DNA of 64,000 nucleotides from an uncultured Dongia sp. (GCF_936916975.1 NZ_CAKZGO010000003.1:124001-188000), one strand, 5' to 3'. Positions 16,198-25,651 are shown, counted from the stretch's first letter. Notes: generated by a model from the sequence alone, not told the origin. A program made the numbers and translations.

Positions 16198-19100
16198 ATG
16201 GCCATCGGCTACATCAATGTCTCGATCGTGGGCACGGCGCGCGGCAACAGCGTGGTCGGGCTTGCCGCCTATGTCTGCCGGCGGAACACCGTCAGCCAAG
16301 TCGACGGCGCCGACTACCGCTTCGCTCATCAGGCAGGCGATCTGGGCGCGGTCGACGTTCTTCTGCCGCCGGGAGCTCCGGCCGCTTTCCAAGATCCGAT
16401 CGCCTTCTGCACAGCGCTGGAAAGGGCCGAACTGACCCGCCCGCGGCGCAAACAACCGACCCGCTGGAAGCACAATGCCCAACTGGCGAAGCACGTCATT
16501 CTAGCGCTGCCGAAGGAATTGACCGGGCCTGAGCGCCGACGTCTCGCCCGGGACTGGGCGGAGACGCAATACGTCGCTCACGGCGCCGGATGCGTGGTAG
16601 CACACCACCGCCCCGATCCGGTCGGTTCCGACAATCATCACGCCCACATCATTGTCAGCACCCGTGAGGTGAGCTCGAACGGCCTCGGCAACAAGCTGCG
16701 CGAACTGAACCCGGCCTTCAGCCGTGGCGCCAGCCACGACAAGGCCAATTTGCACAAGGAAGACCTGCCGGCCACGTGGCGGCAGTTCCAGGAAGCCTGG
16801 TTCCGGGCAAACGGCATCAAGATCCAGGTCGATGCGCCGGCCGCCGTCTCCGGTGTCCATCTCGGCGCCGCGAAGCACGCCAAAAGGTCGGCCGCCTTCG
16901 CGGTCAAACGTGCCAACGATGCCGCAAAGAAGGATGCCAGCGAACGCCTGCATGATCCTCAGAACCTCCTGTGGGAGGCGACCCGGCAACGAGCCACATT
17001 CACGCTGCGCGACCTCTCACGGATCTTGCAGCGCCACGGGATTTTAGGCGGCGAGGCCTCAGCGATCATTGAGGCCGCGCTCGCCCTCGGCGAAGCCGTC
17101 GCCCTCTTCGACCGTGAGACCGGTCAGCCGACCCAGTTTTTCACGACACGGACCGTCCGCAACCAGGAACGGCGGATCGTGGGGACGGCCCAGATCATCG
17201 CCAAACGGCGCATGAGCGCCAAGAGGAGGAGGCTCGTCGAGGCCGATCTCGACGGTCGCATGCCGGCGCTCGAGCTCAGCGCAGAGCAGTCCGACACCCT
17301 TCGGCGCATCCTGGCGGCACCCGACCTGCAGATGCTCCACGGCTTCACCGGCTCCGATAAATCCCGCCTGACCCAGGCCGCACGGCAGTGCCTCGAAGCC
17401 GTCGGATATCGTGTCATCGGCCTTGCTCCCACCAACACCGGTGCCTGCGCGATGGCCGTCAGTGGCTTCGGTGACGCCACGACCATCGATCTCGAACTTC
17501 TGCGCCAGGAGAATCCGGGCGCTCGGTCTAATGCCTGGAACAAGCGCACCTGCCTGATTGTCGACGATGCCGACATGGTCGACGCCCCCCGCTATGAGCA
17601 CTTGCTCATTGCGGCCGCCAAGGCCGAGGCCCGGATGATCCTGGTCGGCGACGAAAGCCGCTCGACCTCTGTTGAACGCGGGGGGGTTTTTGACGCGCTC
17701 AGGGAACGCCATGGCTGGAACGGACTGACCGAGTTTTCCCACCAGAACGACGACTGGGCACGTGCTGCCAGCGATGCCTTCGCCAGGGGCCGTGTGAACG
17801 ATGGAATCCGCGCCTATGCCGAACGCGGCCGCCTTCAGTGGTCGGATCGGCTCGATCAGACGATAGACGATCTCGTCGCGGCCTGGGTGCGGGACAATCG
17901 GATGGACCCTGGCGCCAACCGGTTCGTCTACGCCACCAACGACGACGTCGTCGACCGGCTCAACACCGAGATCCAGGCGGCACGATGGGCGCGGCGGCCC
18001 ATTCCACCCACGCGATTCAACACCATTCGCGGTAACGGCCACCTGCTCCCCGGCGACCGAATCCAGTTCCACGCCGGTAACCGCAGATTCGAGATCGCCG
18101 CCGGGATGGTGGGAACGGTCAGGCAGGCCGCCGCTGACCGTATTAGCTTTTATACGGATGACGCGAGGGTCCTGAGTTTCGGCCCCAGGAGATTCAAGGG
18201 CTGGGGCCTCGGTTACGCCGGGACGGTCTATCGGGGCGCAAGTAAGGTGCACGACCAGGTCTATGCGCTCTACGACGACAAGCTCGCCTGGCATGTCCGG
18301 ACGTCTCAAATCGGCTTTACCCGGCACCGGGAGGACCTCACCCTCTTCGTGCCTCGCGCACTCGCGGCCGACGAGCAGGCCCTCGTCCGCCAGATGGCGC
18401 GCGCGGACCAAAATCGTCTGTCTCTGGCCTTCACTGGTACGCAGGAAGCCGCCGAGATCGCCAAACGTCTTCGGCGCGCGGCGCTCAAGCCGGCGCTGCC
18501 GCTCATTCTTCGAGTGCGGGGCGCCGACGGACAGCTGCTCACCTTCGATCTTCAGTCGGAGGACGGCCATAAAGCAGCGAGAGGGTATCTTTTGACAGCA
18601 AGCCCAAGCCAGCTCGCGGTCGCCTATCGCAACGTTCAACAACTGGCCCGGCCGGCGAAGTCTCGCGGCACTGCGCCCAACGACGCCGAGATCCTCCGCC
18701 GCCAAATCGACGGCATCGCAAAGAGACTTGGCCTGAACGCCGTAACCGGTGAGCCCGCTTCAGATTGCCTCAAACATGCGCTGCTTGTGCGCGAAACAGC
18801 CTGGCATCTCGACGCTTCGGGTCTCGATACCGAGGTTCGTGACAGCACCGGCAGATACATGAACATCGCATGGCTGCTGTTCAACCCAAACCTGGTTCCA
18901 TGGGCCAGTTGGGCGGCGCTCGGGCGGAGGCTGCGCCAGCTGCACGGCAGTGTCCTCGATGCGCTTATCGAGCGCCTACACCAAATTCGCAATTGCGACA
19001 CCATCTCGGACGACATGCGGAGCGCCTGCGCCCTGGCACAGCATCTGATCCGCATATCGCGCGTCATCCGCGACGGCGCCAACCTCACCCGCGAGCAGCT

Positions 19101-19833
19101 TCGCTTCGAGCGCACGATCGAAGCCGCACCGCGGCTGCTCTGGCCGGCACTCCGCTTCTTCCGTGCCGACAAGGAGGAGAGCTCTCATGACGAGATCGTG
19201 TTGGAGGCGCCGGACAAGCGCGTGCCGATCCGCACCGAGCCCAGCAACTATCTCGAGCGCATCGACCCGGATGGGGAGCGCTATCTCGACCAACGACAGG
19301 CGTCGTCCACACCGACTGCTTTGGCAAAGCACGCTATCGCAGTGGTCAAGCCGCCAGCACTGTCAGATAGCAACAAGGCGCAACTGAGATCCAAGCTGAT
19401 GCACGAGATCAAGGCGAATGTCGCGGAAGCTGGCGCCCGGATTGCCGCTTTGACCCCAGACGATTCGCCGATGAAGACGGCGGCTTTGCACATGCGGAAG
19501 GATTCGCTGGAGCGTCAGCTTGCGTTGCTCAACGCCAATCCATCCATGTATGAACTTCCCGGCACAGAGCCGTCGAACGGCCCTACCCTCTCGCGCGCAG
19601 AAGCCGATGCCCGCGCCCTCACCCTCTCCGGCGCCGCAGCGCCGCCCGTCCGACCGTCTACCGACGACCGACCGCGAGACGGATCGAAGCCGACACTGCC
19701 CACCAGCGACACGCAGCGGCATGCGTCCGATATCGAGGACGATCTCGACGCTGATCCTCCACCCACGCTGAAGTCGGCATCGACGCCACGACCTAAGCCG
19801 CCCGCACGGCCGCATGACGATCAAACAAGATGA
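16198..19833 (+). CDS. MobA/TraA-type relaxase fused to degenerate SF1 helicase domain
   Basis: A 1211-residue protein from the ATG at 16198, with GGGAG upstream. Residues 1-230 are a MobA/MobL relaxase: AAY in GLAAYVCRRN (nicking tyrosine candidate) and the metal-binding HHAHII (~147-152). Residues ~350-620 align with the TraA/RecD2-like helicase, but every motif is altered: GFTGSDKS for GxAGTGKS (~382), VDDADMV for DEAGMV (~456), GDESRSTS for GDxxQL, and SHQNDDW where TraA has RRQ. It should nick oriT, but its own ATPase is probably weak or dead. The C-terminal ~350 residues are polar and end in a proline-rich tail. The reading frame is intact. Followed by a three-gene set of unknown function. 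Confidence 0.82.
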   Translation: MAIGYINVSIVGTARGNSVVGLAAYVCRRNTVSQVDGADYRFAHQAGDLGAVDVLLPPGAPAAFQDPIAFCTALERAELTRPRRKQPTRWKHNAQLAKHVILALPKELTGPERRRLARDWAETQYVAHGAGCVVAHHRPDPVGSDNHHAHIIVSTREVSSNGLGNKLRELNPAFSRGASHDKANLHKEDLPATWRQFQEAWFRANGIKIQVDAPAAVSGVHLGAAKHAKRSAAFAVKRANDAAKKDASERLHDPQNLLWEATRQRATFTLRDLSRILQRHGILGGEASAIIEAALALGEAVALFDRETGQPTQFFTTRTVRNQERRIVGTAQIIAKRRMSAKRRRLVEADLDGRMPALELSAEQSDTLRRILAAPDLQMLHGFTGSDKSRLTQAARQCLEAVGYRVIGLAPTNTGACAMAVSGFGDATTIDLELLRQENPGARSNAWNKRTCLIVDDADMVDAPRYEHLLIAAAKAEARMILVGDESRSTSVERGGVFDALRERHGWNGLTEFSHQNDDWARAASDAFARGRVNDGIRAYAERGRLQWSDRLDQTIDDLVAAWVRDNRMDPGANRFVYATNDDVVDRLNTEIQAARWARRPIPPTRFNTIRGNGHLLPGDRIQFHAGNRRFEIAAGMVGTVRQAAADRISFYTDDARVLSFGPRRFKGWGLGYAGTVYRGASKVHDQVYALYDDKLAWHVRTSQIGFTRHREDLTLFVPRALAADEQALVRQMARADQNRLSLAFTGTQEAAEIAKRLRRAALKPALPLILRVRGADGQLLTFDLQSEDGHKAARGYLLTASPSQLAVAYRNVQQLARPAKSRGTAPNDAEILRRQIDGIAKRLGLNAVTGEPASDCLKHALLVRETAWHLDASGLDTEVRDSTGRYMNIAWLLFNPNLVPWASWAALGRRLRQLHGSVLDALIERLHQIRNCDTISDDMRSACALAQHLIRISRVIRDGANLTREQLRFERTIEAAPRLLWPALRFFRADKEESSHDEIVLEAPDKRVPIRTEPSNYLERIDPDGERYLDQRQASSTPTALAKHAIAVVKPPALSDSNKAQLRSKLMHEIKANVAEAGARIAALTPDDSPMKTAALHMRKDSLERQLALLNANPSMYELPGTEPSNGPTLSRAEADARALTLSGAAAPPVRPSTDDRPRDGSKPTLPTSDTQRHASDIEDDLDADPPPTLKSASTPRPKPPARPHDDQTR

Positions 19834-19951
19834 TCGTCAAAAACGGTTCCGCCTGAGCGGACCGACTCAATCTCCTTTGTAGGAAGCAGCCTTGCACCGC
19901 CGCTTGTCTTTGCGCGGCGGCGCGAGGCTGCCGAAGACAAGGAGAGAGAAG

Positions 19952-20434
19952 ATGAGGAAGAAAAGGATTTTGGTGCCAAGTGGGTTATATCCGGTGCCGA
20001 CACCTGGCCTCCGGCCCCGGTTCGAGCTGAAGCGTCACCAGTTTCATCTGACGCCACAGACACCCGATCTCACTGGCAAGTTCCGCTGCCGGCCGCGTTA
20101 CGGCCATCAGCAGATCGCCTGGGATCTGAAGCTTTGCGCCTTCGCCGCCATCGTCCGGCCGGATCTTCCGGACCAGCCGCTCGATCGGCTGTCGGAGGAA
20201 GTCTTCGAGCTCGCCAAGGAGCTGACAGCACTTCTCAGCCAGCCGGCGGGTGCGCGGCCGGAAAGCGAGATCGACGCCGCCTGGACCCAAGTCTCTCTCG
20301 CCCTCGCCATGCGCGGCGATCGGCGCATCTACGCCACGGACAGGCCGTTCGACAGCTCTCGTGGCCTCGGCACCCTGGTGCTGGCGATTGCGCCCGCCGC
20401 CTATGAGCTCTGCGACATCACGGTCACCGCCTGA
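19952..20434 (+). CDS. Unknown protein, paralogue A of the post-relaxase operon
   Basis: A 160-residue protein; the ATG at 19952 has GGAGAGAG upstream, so the longer ORF-track start at 19892 is not used. It shares a scaffold with the next gene: IVRPDLPxxPLDxLSE in the middle, a helix, then GTLVLAIAPAAYELCDITVTA at the C-terminus. The N-terminus is rich in Arg, Pro and Lys. No known domain, signal peptide or membrane segment. It lies 118 bases after the relaxase and 33 bases before its paralogue, so likely one operon. Confidence 0.65.
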   Translation: MRKKRILVPSGLYPVPTPGLRPRFELKRHQFHLTPQTPDLTGKFRCRPRYGHQQIAWDLKLCAFAAIVRPDLPDQPLDRLSEEVFELAKELTALLSQPAGARPESEIDAAWTQVSLALAMRGDRRIYATDRPFDSSRGLGTLVLAIAPAAYELCDITVTA

Positions 20435-20467
20435 CCGATCGAGCGACCGAACATCCTGGAGAATCCC

Positions 20468-20923
20468 ATGAACCAGCTCGTGCCGGTTCCGTCGCCACCG
20501 GCGATGGAACCGATCGTCCACTATCGCGTGCCGCGGCCGAAAGGCAACCATAGCTATCTTCCGGTCGACGTCACCTGCGCCCGGGGCTGCCTCATCGGCA
20601 TCCTGGCCGACCTCGACCGCTGCAACCTGGCCTTCGTGATCCGGCCGGATCTGCCGGCCTGGCCGCTCGATCCGCTATCGGAGCGTCTCGCCGCAACAAC
20701 GGAGGCCCTGACATCGCTTCTCGGCTGGCCTCGCGGCAGCAAGGAAGTGGCCGGGCTGGCGTTTGCCATTCTCGATCTCCAGCGCGAACTCGACTTCCGC
20801 GGCGAGCGCCAGATCCTCGCCAGTGCACGCCTGCCCGGCCCGTCGCGCAACGGCGGCGACGTCCTGGTCATCGCCGTCGCACCCGTCGGCATCCACGCCT
20901 GCGATCTCACCTTCACAGCCTGA
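20468..20923 (+). CDS. Unknown protein, paralogue B of the post-relaxase operon
   Basis: A 151-residue protein with GGAG before its ATG. It is clearly related to paralogue A: FVIRPDLPAWPLDPLSE corresponds to IVRPDLPDQPLDRLSE, and both end in a hydrophobic strand plus CD(I/L)T(V/F)TA. Two diverged copies kept in tandem suggest a heteromer or division of labour rather than redundancy. No recognisable catalytic motif. It is followed 17 bases later by the Fic-fold gene. Confidence 0.65.
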   Translation: MNQLVPVPSPPAMEPIVHYRVPRPKGNHSYLPVDVTCARGCLIGILADLDRCNLAFVIRPDLPAWPLDPLSERLAATTEALTSLLGWPRGSKEVAGLAFAILDLQRELDFRGERQILASARLPGPSRNGGDVLVIAVAPVGIHACDLTFTA

Positions 20924-20940
20924 TATTCCAAGGAACCACC

Positions 20941-22440
20941 ATGCCCAGCCAGATCATCGAACTCTCGGATTCCATCCTCCACGGCCTCGTCGGCCGCAAG
21001 GACCTCTATTTGCGCGGTAACTTCGCCAAGGCCGGCTACAGCATCGCCTTCGAGGATGATCCCGAACGTCCGCTGACCGTGCGTGTCTCGGTCAAGCCGG
21101 GGAAGTTCGGCGCCTACAGCCTGTTTCGGCGCGATGTCCTGGTGGCCGTGCTGAAGCCCAAGGGCGGCGCCCCGATCGCCTATGAGCCGCTGCGCCTGCC
21201 GGATGGCGACGTCCTCGTCATGCTGGACCAGATCGACGCAGTGCTCGACGGTCTCCCCGATTTGAGCGGTCATACGCGCTTGGCCCTGAAGCGCGCGACC
21301 AATGTTGCGCGCCAGGCGACACGCGACCGGCCGGTGGTGCGCCGCCAGCACGCCTCCGCCTTCGAGCTCGGCCTGCTGCGAACCGCCCGCCGCTTCGAGC
21401 GGCGGCACCGGGACGCCCTGTGCCGGCTGGGGCATCAGGTCGACGCCTATCGCACCGCCCTCAGTGAACCGTGGCTGGAACCTGCCATTGCGCGGTTGTC
21501 GGTGCAGGCAGCCTTCGGTGACGTTCTCCTCGTCGAGCGCCGTCTCCAGGACATGCCCCGGGCGGGCCTCCTGTTCCTGCGTGAACGCGGCGACATCTTC
21601 GAGGCGCATCGCGACAATGAACAGACGCTCATCGCCCTTGAAGAAGGCGTCAAGGTTGTCGGACTCCATGGTGACATGCCGCCGATCGCCCTCGATCGCA
21701 AGATGGTCCTCCGCCTGCACCGGATGGTGGCACCTGACGTCTACCGGCTGCCCGGCACCCTCTGGCGCCAGCGGAACTGGATGTTCGCCCATGAAGGTAA
21801 CCGGTGGTCGGCGCCCATGGCGCCGGCACACGCCATCGAGGCGCTCTTGATCCGCTATGGTAAAGCGGTTGATCGGGACCTCTGGGCCGGCGTTCATCCT
21901 CTCATCCGGGCCGGCCTGCTGCACCTGGAGCTCCTCAAGATCATGCCCATGCCGGATACGAACTTCCTGGTGGCACGCCTGCTGCTGTCGCTGATGCTGC
22001 ACGAGGCCGGGATGCCGTTCCTGCCGCTGCCGGCACTGCTGTTCTGGGACCGGGAGCGCTATCTGCGGACTGCCCAGGCCGCCATCCGCAAGGACGATGC
22101 CGGGATCTTCCTGCGCTACCTCGTCGATCTTGCCGGCAAGGCATCCCGCCGGGGTATCTACATGGCCGACCGCCTGCGGCCGGCCTACGACCACATGCAC
22201 CGGGAGCTTCTCATCCCGGGCGAGACCGAGGGCGGTTCCGCGGCACTCACCGAAATGGCGCTGTCGCGGCTGTTCATCTCGGACACCAGCGAGGTCTCCA
22301 GCCACTACGCCGCCTTCGCCCGGATCGACGAGCTGGCCAAACCCGACCTCTGCGACGAGATCATCCTCGCCGGCGGGCGCTCCTATTCGCATGTCCTCGT
22401 GCGGGAGCTGACACGAAGGCCGCGGGACATGCGGGGGTGA
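20941..22440 (+). CDS. Fic-fold protein with degenerate active site
   Basis: A 499-residue protein with AAGGAA before the ATG. The first ~110 residues are a domain of unknown type. From ~275 it follows the Fic/DUF4172 layout: LPGTLWRQRNWMF, then HPLIRAGLLHLELLKI, and in the place of HPFx(D/E)GNGRxxR the sequence MPMPDTNFLVAR (335-346), then LLLSLMLHEAGMPFLPLP and a helix ending FLRYLVDLAGKA. Pro, Asp, Asn and the final Arg are kept, but the catalytic His is Met, both glycines are Thr and Phe, and the first Arg is Leu. AMPylation is therefore unlikely. Forms an operon with two paralogues of unknown function. Confidence 0.65.
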   Translation: MPSQIIELSDSILHGLVGRKDLYLRGNFAKAGYSIAFEDDPERPLTVRVSVKPGKFGAYSLFRRDVLVAVLKPKGGAPIAYEPLRLPDGDVLVMLDQIDAVLDGLPDLSGHTRLALKRATNVARQATRDRPVVRRQHASAFELGLLRTARRFERRHRDALCRLGHQVDAYRTALSEPWLEPAIARLSVQAAFGDVLLVERRLQDMPRAGLLFLRERGDIFEAHRDNEQTLIALEEGVKVVGLHGDMPPIALDRKMVLRLHRMVAPDVYRLPGTLWRQRNWMFAHEGNRWSAPMAPAHAIEALLIRYGKAVDRDLWAGVHPLIRAGLLHLELLKIMPMPDTNFLVARLLLSLMLHEAGMPFLPLPALLFWDRERYLRTAQAAIRKDDAGIFLRYLVDLAGKASRRGIYMADRLRPAYDHMHRELLIPGETEGGSAALTEMALSRLFISDTSEVSSHYAAFARIDELAKPDLCDEIILAGGRSYSHVLVRELTRRPRDMRG

Positions 22441-22627
22441 CGTGCCGAACCTCGCGCGAGAACGCCATCACGGCGCTCGAAAAAAGCATCAGCGGCAAAA
22501 GAATATTTGCGGCCCACAGCTAAGTCGCTGATGCCGCACGAAGATTTATTTGAGGCAAATTGCAGATATCGGACCCGCCGAAGTCAAGCGATCGAATATC
22601 TGCAGCCTGTCGAATTGCAGGTGGATC

Positions 22628-23011
22628 ATGGATCGCGACGATAAAGGCATCAACATCGCGTCTCAGCGGGGCATATCGGGATTCCTTTCGGAGTCCGCAA
22701 GTGGTCTTCGCGAGGCGCAGAACGTTTCGGGACAAGTATCGTTGCAGACAGATTCAGCTACTGCTTCTCAAGAAATGACGATCTCGACACTGGTGCCGTT
22801 TATTCAACGCCGAGAAAAGCGTCGCCGAAATCGCGTCAGGAAGTCGGATCTGATGAGCGCGATTGAGGCAGTGATAGCCACCGGAGCCGAATTCTCTCAT
22901 GTGGAGGTCGACGCCGTGAACGGCAAATTCATCGTATTCACCTCACGTGCTGAACCAGCGCCACAAAATGCCTTTAAAGACTGGAAGAAAAATCGTGCGC
23001 ATAAGGCTTAA
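22628..23011 (+). CDS. Small protein overlapping the integrase (prophage/island type)
   Basis: A 127-residue protein from the ATG at 22628 with AGGTGG just upstream. The C-terminal half, LMSAIEAVIATGAEFSHVEVDAVNGKFIVFT, matches a recurrent short protein encoded directly ahead of integrases on alphaproteobacterial islands and prophages. It overlaps the integrase start by ~44 bases, implying coupled translation. A role in integrase control or excision is plausible but unproven. The ~190-base gap before it (22441-22627) shows no gene. Confidence 0.6.
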   Translation: MDRDDKGINIASQRGISGFLSESASGLREAQNVSGQVSLQTDSATASQEMTISTLVPFIQRREKRRRNRVRKSDLMSAIEAVIATGAEFSHVEVDAVNGKFIVFTSRAEPAPQNAFKDWKKNRAHKA

Positions 23012-24080
23012 AGGAATCAACTGGACTGAGAAGCGTCTCGCCGACGGCTCCATGCGAACTTATTATTATGCTTGGAGAGGTGGTCCAAAATTGCCAGGAA
23101 AACCTGGCGATGCTGCTTTCATCGCCGCCTACAACGCTGCCATAGCCGAGAAGGCCGCGCCCGCGGAAGGCGTCCTGCAGGTTATCGTCGACGCCTACCA
23201 GCAAAGCGAAGAGTTTCTTCGGCTCGCGGATCGCACGCGTCGGGACTATATCGGCAAGATTAAGCTGATCGAAAGGGAATATGGGGATCTTCCCCTCGCG
23301 GCGCTCTCAGCAAGAGGAATGCGCGGAGAATTTCTCGATTGGCGCGATGCTCTCGCGAAGTCTTCGCACCGGCAAGCGGATTACGCCTGGACAGTCCTAG
23401 CTCGTATCCTGTCGTGGGCACTCAACCGCGAGAAGATCGACGCCAACCCCTGCGAGGATGGTGGCCGGCTCTACAGCGGGAGCCGCGCCGAGTTCATTTG
23501 GACGCACGACAATGAGGAAGCATTCCTGAAATCGGCTCCTGCCCATCTTCATTTGCCATTCTTACTGGCGCTTTGGACGGGGCAACGGCAAGGCGATCTC
23601 CTGCGTCTGCCTTGGTCCGCCTATGATGGCACGCATATCCGGCTCCGCCAGAGCAAAACGCGGAAAAAGGTAATCGTGCCAGTCGGCGCTCCGTTAAAAA
23701 TTGTCCTGGATGCCGCTAAGGCCGTGCGGGTCGGACCGATCATGCTTACGAGCACCGACAAGACGCCATGGACTAGCGACGGCTTCCGGTCGAGCTGGAA
23801 GAAGGCATGCGTAAAGGCGGGTATTAAAGAACTCACCTTTCATGATCTGCGCGGCACGGCTGTCACCCGGCTCGCGATTGCCGGAGCCACCGACATCGAA
23901 ATCGCCACCATTACAGGCCTCAAACTTGGCTCCGTCGAAACCATCCTTGACGAGCACTATCTCAGCCGAGAGGTGGAGATCGCAAACCATGGGCAGGCGA
24001 AGCGAGTGAGGCACGAGGCGAGAACAAAATCTCAAACCGGCTCTCAAACCGGCAAAAAACGGCCGGGCCGAAAGAAGTGA
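22968..24080 (+). CDS. Tyrosine recombinase / island integrase
   Basis: About 370 residues; the ATG at 22968 (MPLKTGRKIV) is used rather than 22947. The catalytic domain carries the arginine in LALWTGQRQGDLLRL, FHDLRGTAVTRLA (His-x-x-Arg box) and the tyrosine in HYLSREVEIA, so the Arg-His-Arg-Tyr set looks complete. The N-terminal part has an arm/core-binding domain. It ends 18 bases from the 3' end of tRNA-Gln, the usual arrangement for an element that integrates into the tRNA 3' end. It would mediate integration and excision of the island carrying Bil, Zorya and the mob region. Confidence 0.92.
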   Translation: MPLKTGRKIVRIRLKGINWTEKRLADGSMRTYYYAWRGGPKLPGKPGDAAFIAAYNAAIAEKAAPAEGVLQVIVDAYQQSEEFLRLADRTRRDYIGKIKLIEREYGDLPLAALSARGMRGEFLDWRDALAKSSHRQADYAWTVLARILSWALNREKIDANPCEDGGRLYSGSRAEFIWTHDNEEAFLKSAPAHLHLPFLLALWTGQRQGDLLRLPWSAYDGTHIRLRQSKTRKKVIVPVGAPLKIVLDAAKAVRVGPIMLTSTDKTPWTSDGFRSSWKKACVKAGIKELTFHDLRGTAVTRLAIAGATDIEIATITGLKLGSVETILDEHYLSREVEIANHGQAKRVRHEARTKSQTGSQTGKKRPGRKK

Positions 24081-24097
24081 TTATCCAATTAAATCAA

Positions 24098-24171
24098 TGG
24101 CTGGGGGACTAGGATTCGAACCTAGACTGGCGGAGTCAGAGTCCGCTGTCCTACCGTTAGACGATCCCCCA
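24098..24171 (-). tRNA. tRNA-Gln (CTG), island attachment site
   Basis: The minus strand reads TGGGGGATCGTCTAACGGTA at the 5' end and closes with TCCCCCA-G-CCA, a 7-bp acceptor stem with encoded CCA. The anticodon loop CTCTGAC gives anticodon CTG, glutamine. The T-arm GGTTCGAATCC is present. The 3' end faces the integrase gene, so this is the attR/attL half next to the integrase. The matching direct repeat should lie left of the window. Confidence 0.95.
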
Positions 24172-24466
24172 ACAGGCCGCTGCCTCCATTTGGCGGGGCG
24201 GGCCGGTTAAAGCGGGCGGAACATAATGCCGGCGGCCAGCAAGTTCAAGCTTTGTATCCAGCGCCGCGCGCCTCGTCTGGCGGCACCAGGCAGCACGCGA
24301 CTGTCCTGCGGCCAAGACAGTCCCCACCCCGTAAACTTTATCTTGGCCCCCGATCCATGTAGGATATGTGACGAAGATACCCGGCAACGGCCTTCTCATT
24401 GGCTGCGATCATGTTTTTTCGCGCCTTTTCAATGAGTTGACCTATCGGGGTAGAGGAGCATTACGC

Positions 24467-25630
24467 GTGAACGGTGCATTATCCGGGTCGCCGGCACCTG
24501 CGCTATGGCGTACGCGTGCGGCTAAACCCGGGCAGATCATGGCCGCCCTGGATTTGGGCACCAATAACTGCCGGCTGCTGATTGCCCGGCAGGGTGCCAG
24601 CGGCTATCAGGTGATTGACGCGTTTTCGCGCATCGTCCGGCTTGGCGAGGGTGTTTCGCAAAGCGGTCGGCTGTCGCCTGAGGCGATGGACCGCACCGTC
24701 GAGGCTCTCAAGATCTGCGCCGCTAAAATGGAACGCCGCGGGGTCAGTCTGGCCCGCGCCGTCGCCACCGAAGCCTGCCGCAGGGCGGAGAATTGCGGTG
24801 GCTTCGTCGATCGGGTGCGCGAAGAGGCCGGCATCGCGCTCGACATCATCACCTCCGGCGAGGAAGCCGATCTCGCCTTCAAGGGCTGCACGCCCTTGCT
24901 TGACCGCAATGTGGCGCAGGCGATCGTGTTCGATATCGGCGGCGGCTCCACGGAGCTTGGCTGGCTGCGCCTTAAGGCTGGCCGGCCGCCGCATATGGTG
25001 GCCTGGCATTCGATGCCGTTCGGCGTCGTGAGCCTGACCGAGGAATTCGGTGCCGAGGCGGCCGAAGGCGACAACCCGATGGCCTTCTATCGCCGCATGG
25101 TCGACAAGGTGGCAGCCGAGCTTGATCCCTTCCGCCGTGCCATCGGCGCCGGCAGGTTGATCAGCGAAGGTGCGGTCCAGATGCTGGGGACCTCCGGCAC
25201 CGTGACCACGCTGGCCGGTATCCAGCTTGGCCTCGCGCGCTATGAGCGCAGCCTGGTCGATGGATCCTTCTTGCGCTTCGGCGATGTCGAGCGCATCAGC
25301 AGCGATCTTGCGCGGCGCGACTGCCGCGGCCGTGCGACATTGCCCTGCATCGGCATAGAGCGCGCGGATTTGGTACTCTCCGGCTGTGCCATTCTCTCGG
25401 CCATCTGCAAGATCTGGCCGGTCGGCACGCTTCGCGTCGCTGATCGCGGCGTCCGCGAAGGCATCCTGATGAGCCTGATGACCGGCACCGCACCCGATAC
25501 CGTCTATGGCGATGACGCCGAGATGGATGAAACGAACAATCCCGTCCCGCCGCGTGATCCTGGGGCGCATGATCGCGGCGAAACGGCGTCGCATACCCCC
25601 GCGGACCTCATCGCGGCCAGCGACTTTTGA
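24467..25630 (+). CDS. ppx: Exopolyphosphatase / guanosine pentaphosphate phosphohydrolase (Ppx/GppA)
   Basis: 387 residues from the GTG at 24467, preceded by GAGGAG. It has the actin-like ASKHA phosphate-binding loops: MAALDLGTNNCRLLI, FDIGGGSTEL and MLGTSGTVTTLAG, followed by the conserved glutamate segment ATEACRRAEN. It hydrolyses polyphosphate and/or pppGpp, linking to stringent response. Compact (one-domain) length as usual in Alphaproteobacteria. The next gene rlmE follows 21 bases later, a common pairing. The 295 bases between the tRNA and this gene show nothing recognisable. Confidence 0.88.
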   Translation: MNGALSGSPAPALWRTRAAKPGQIMAALDLGTNNCRLLIARQGASGYQVIDAFSRIVRLGEGVSQSGRLSPEAMDRTVEALKICAAKMERRGVSLARAVATEACRRAENCGGFVDRVREEAGIALDIITSGEEADLAFKGCTPLLDRNVAQAIVFDIGGGSTELGWLRLKAGRPPHMVAWHSMPFGVVSLTEEFGAEAAEGDNPMAFYRRMVDKVAAELDPFRRAIGAGRLISEGAVQMLGTSGTVTTLAGIQLGLARYERSLVDGSFLRFGDVERISSDLARRDCRGRATLPCIGIERADLVLSGCAILSAICKIWPVGTLRVADRGVREGILMSLMTGTAPDTVYGDDAEMDETNNPVPPRDPGAHDRGETASHTPADLIAASDF

Positions 25631-25651
25631 TGAATTGGAGCTTCGACATGC

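Noticed and set aside
17059-18705. 548-residue minus-strand ORF inside the relaxase
   Set aside because: Composition is that of an antisense shadow; the plus-strand relaxase has clear motifs throughout.
20554-22392. 612-residue minus-strand ORF opposite the Fic-fold gene
   Set aside because: No domain pattern and no start signal; the plus strand has three genes with ribosome sites and a Fic layout.
1-24080. Complete prophage
   Set aside because: No capsid, terminase, portal or tail genes; relaxase and defence genes indicate a mobilisable island.
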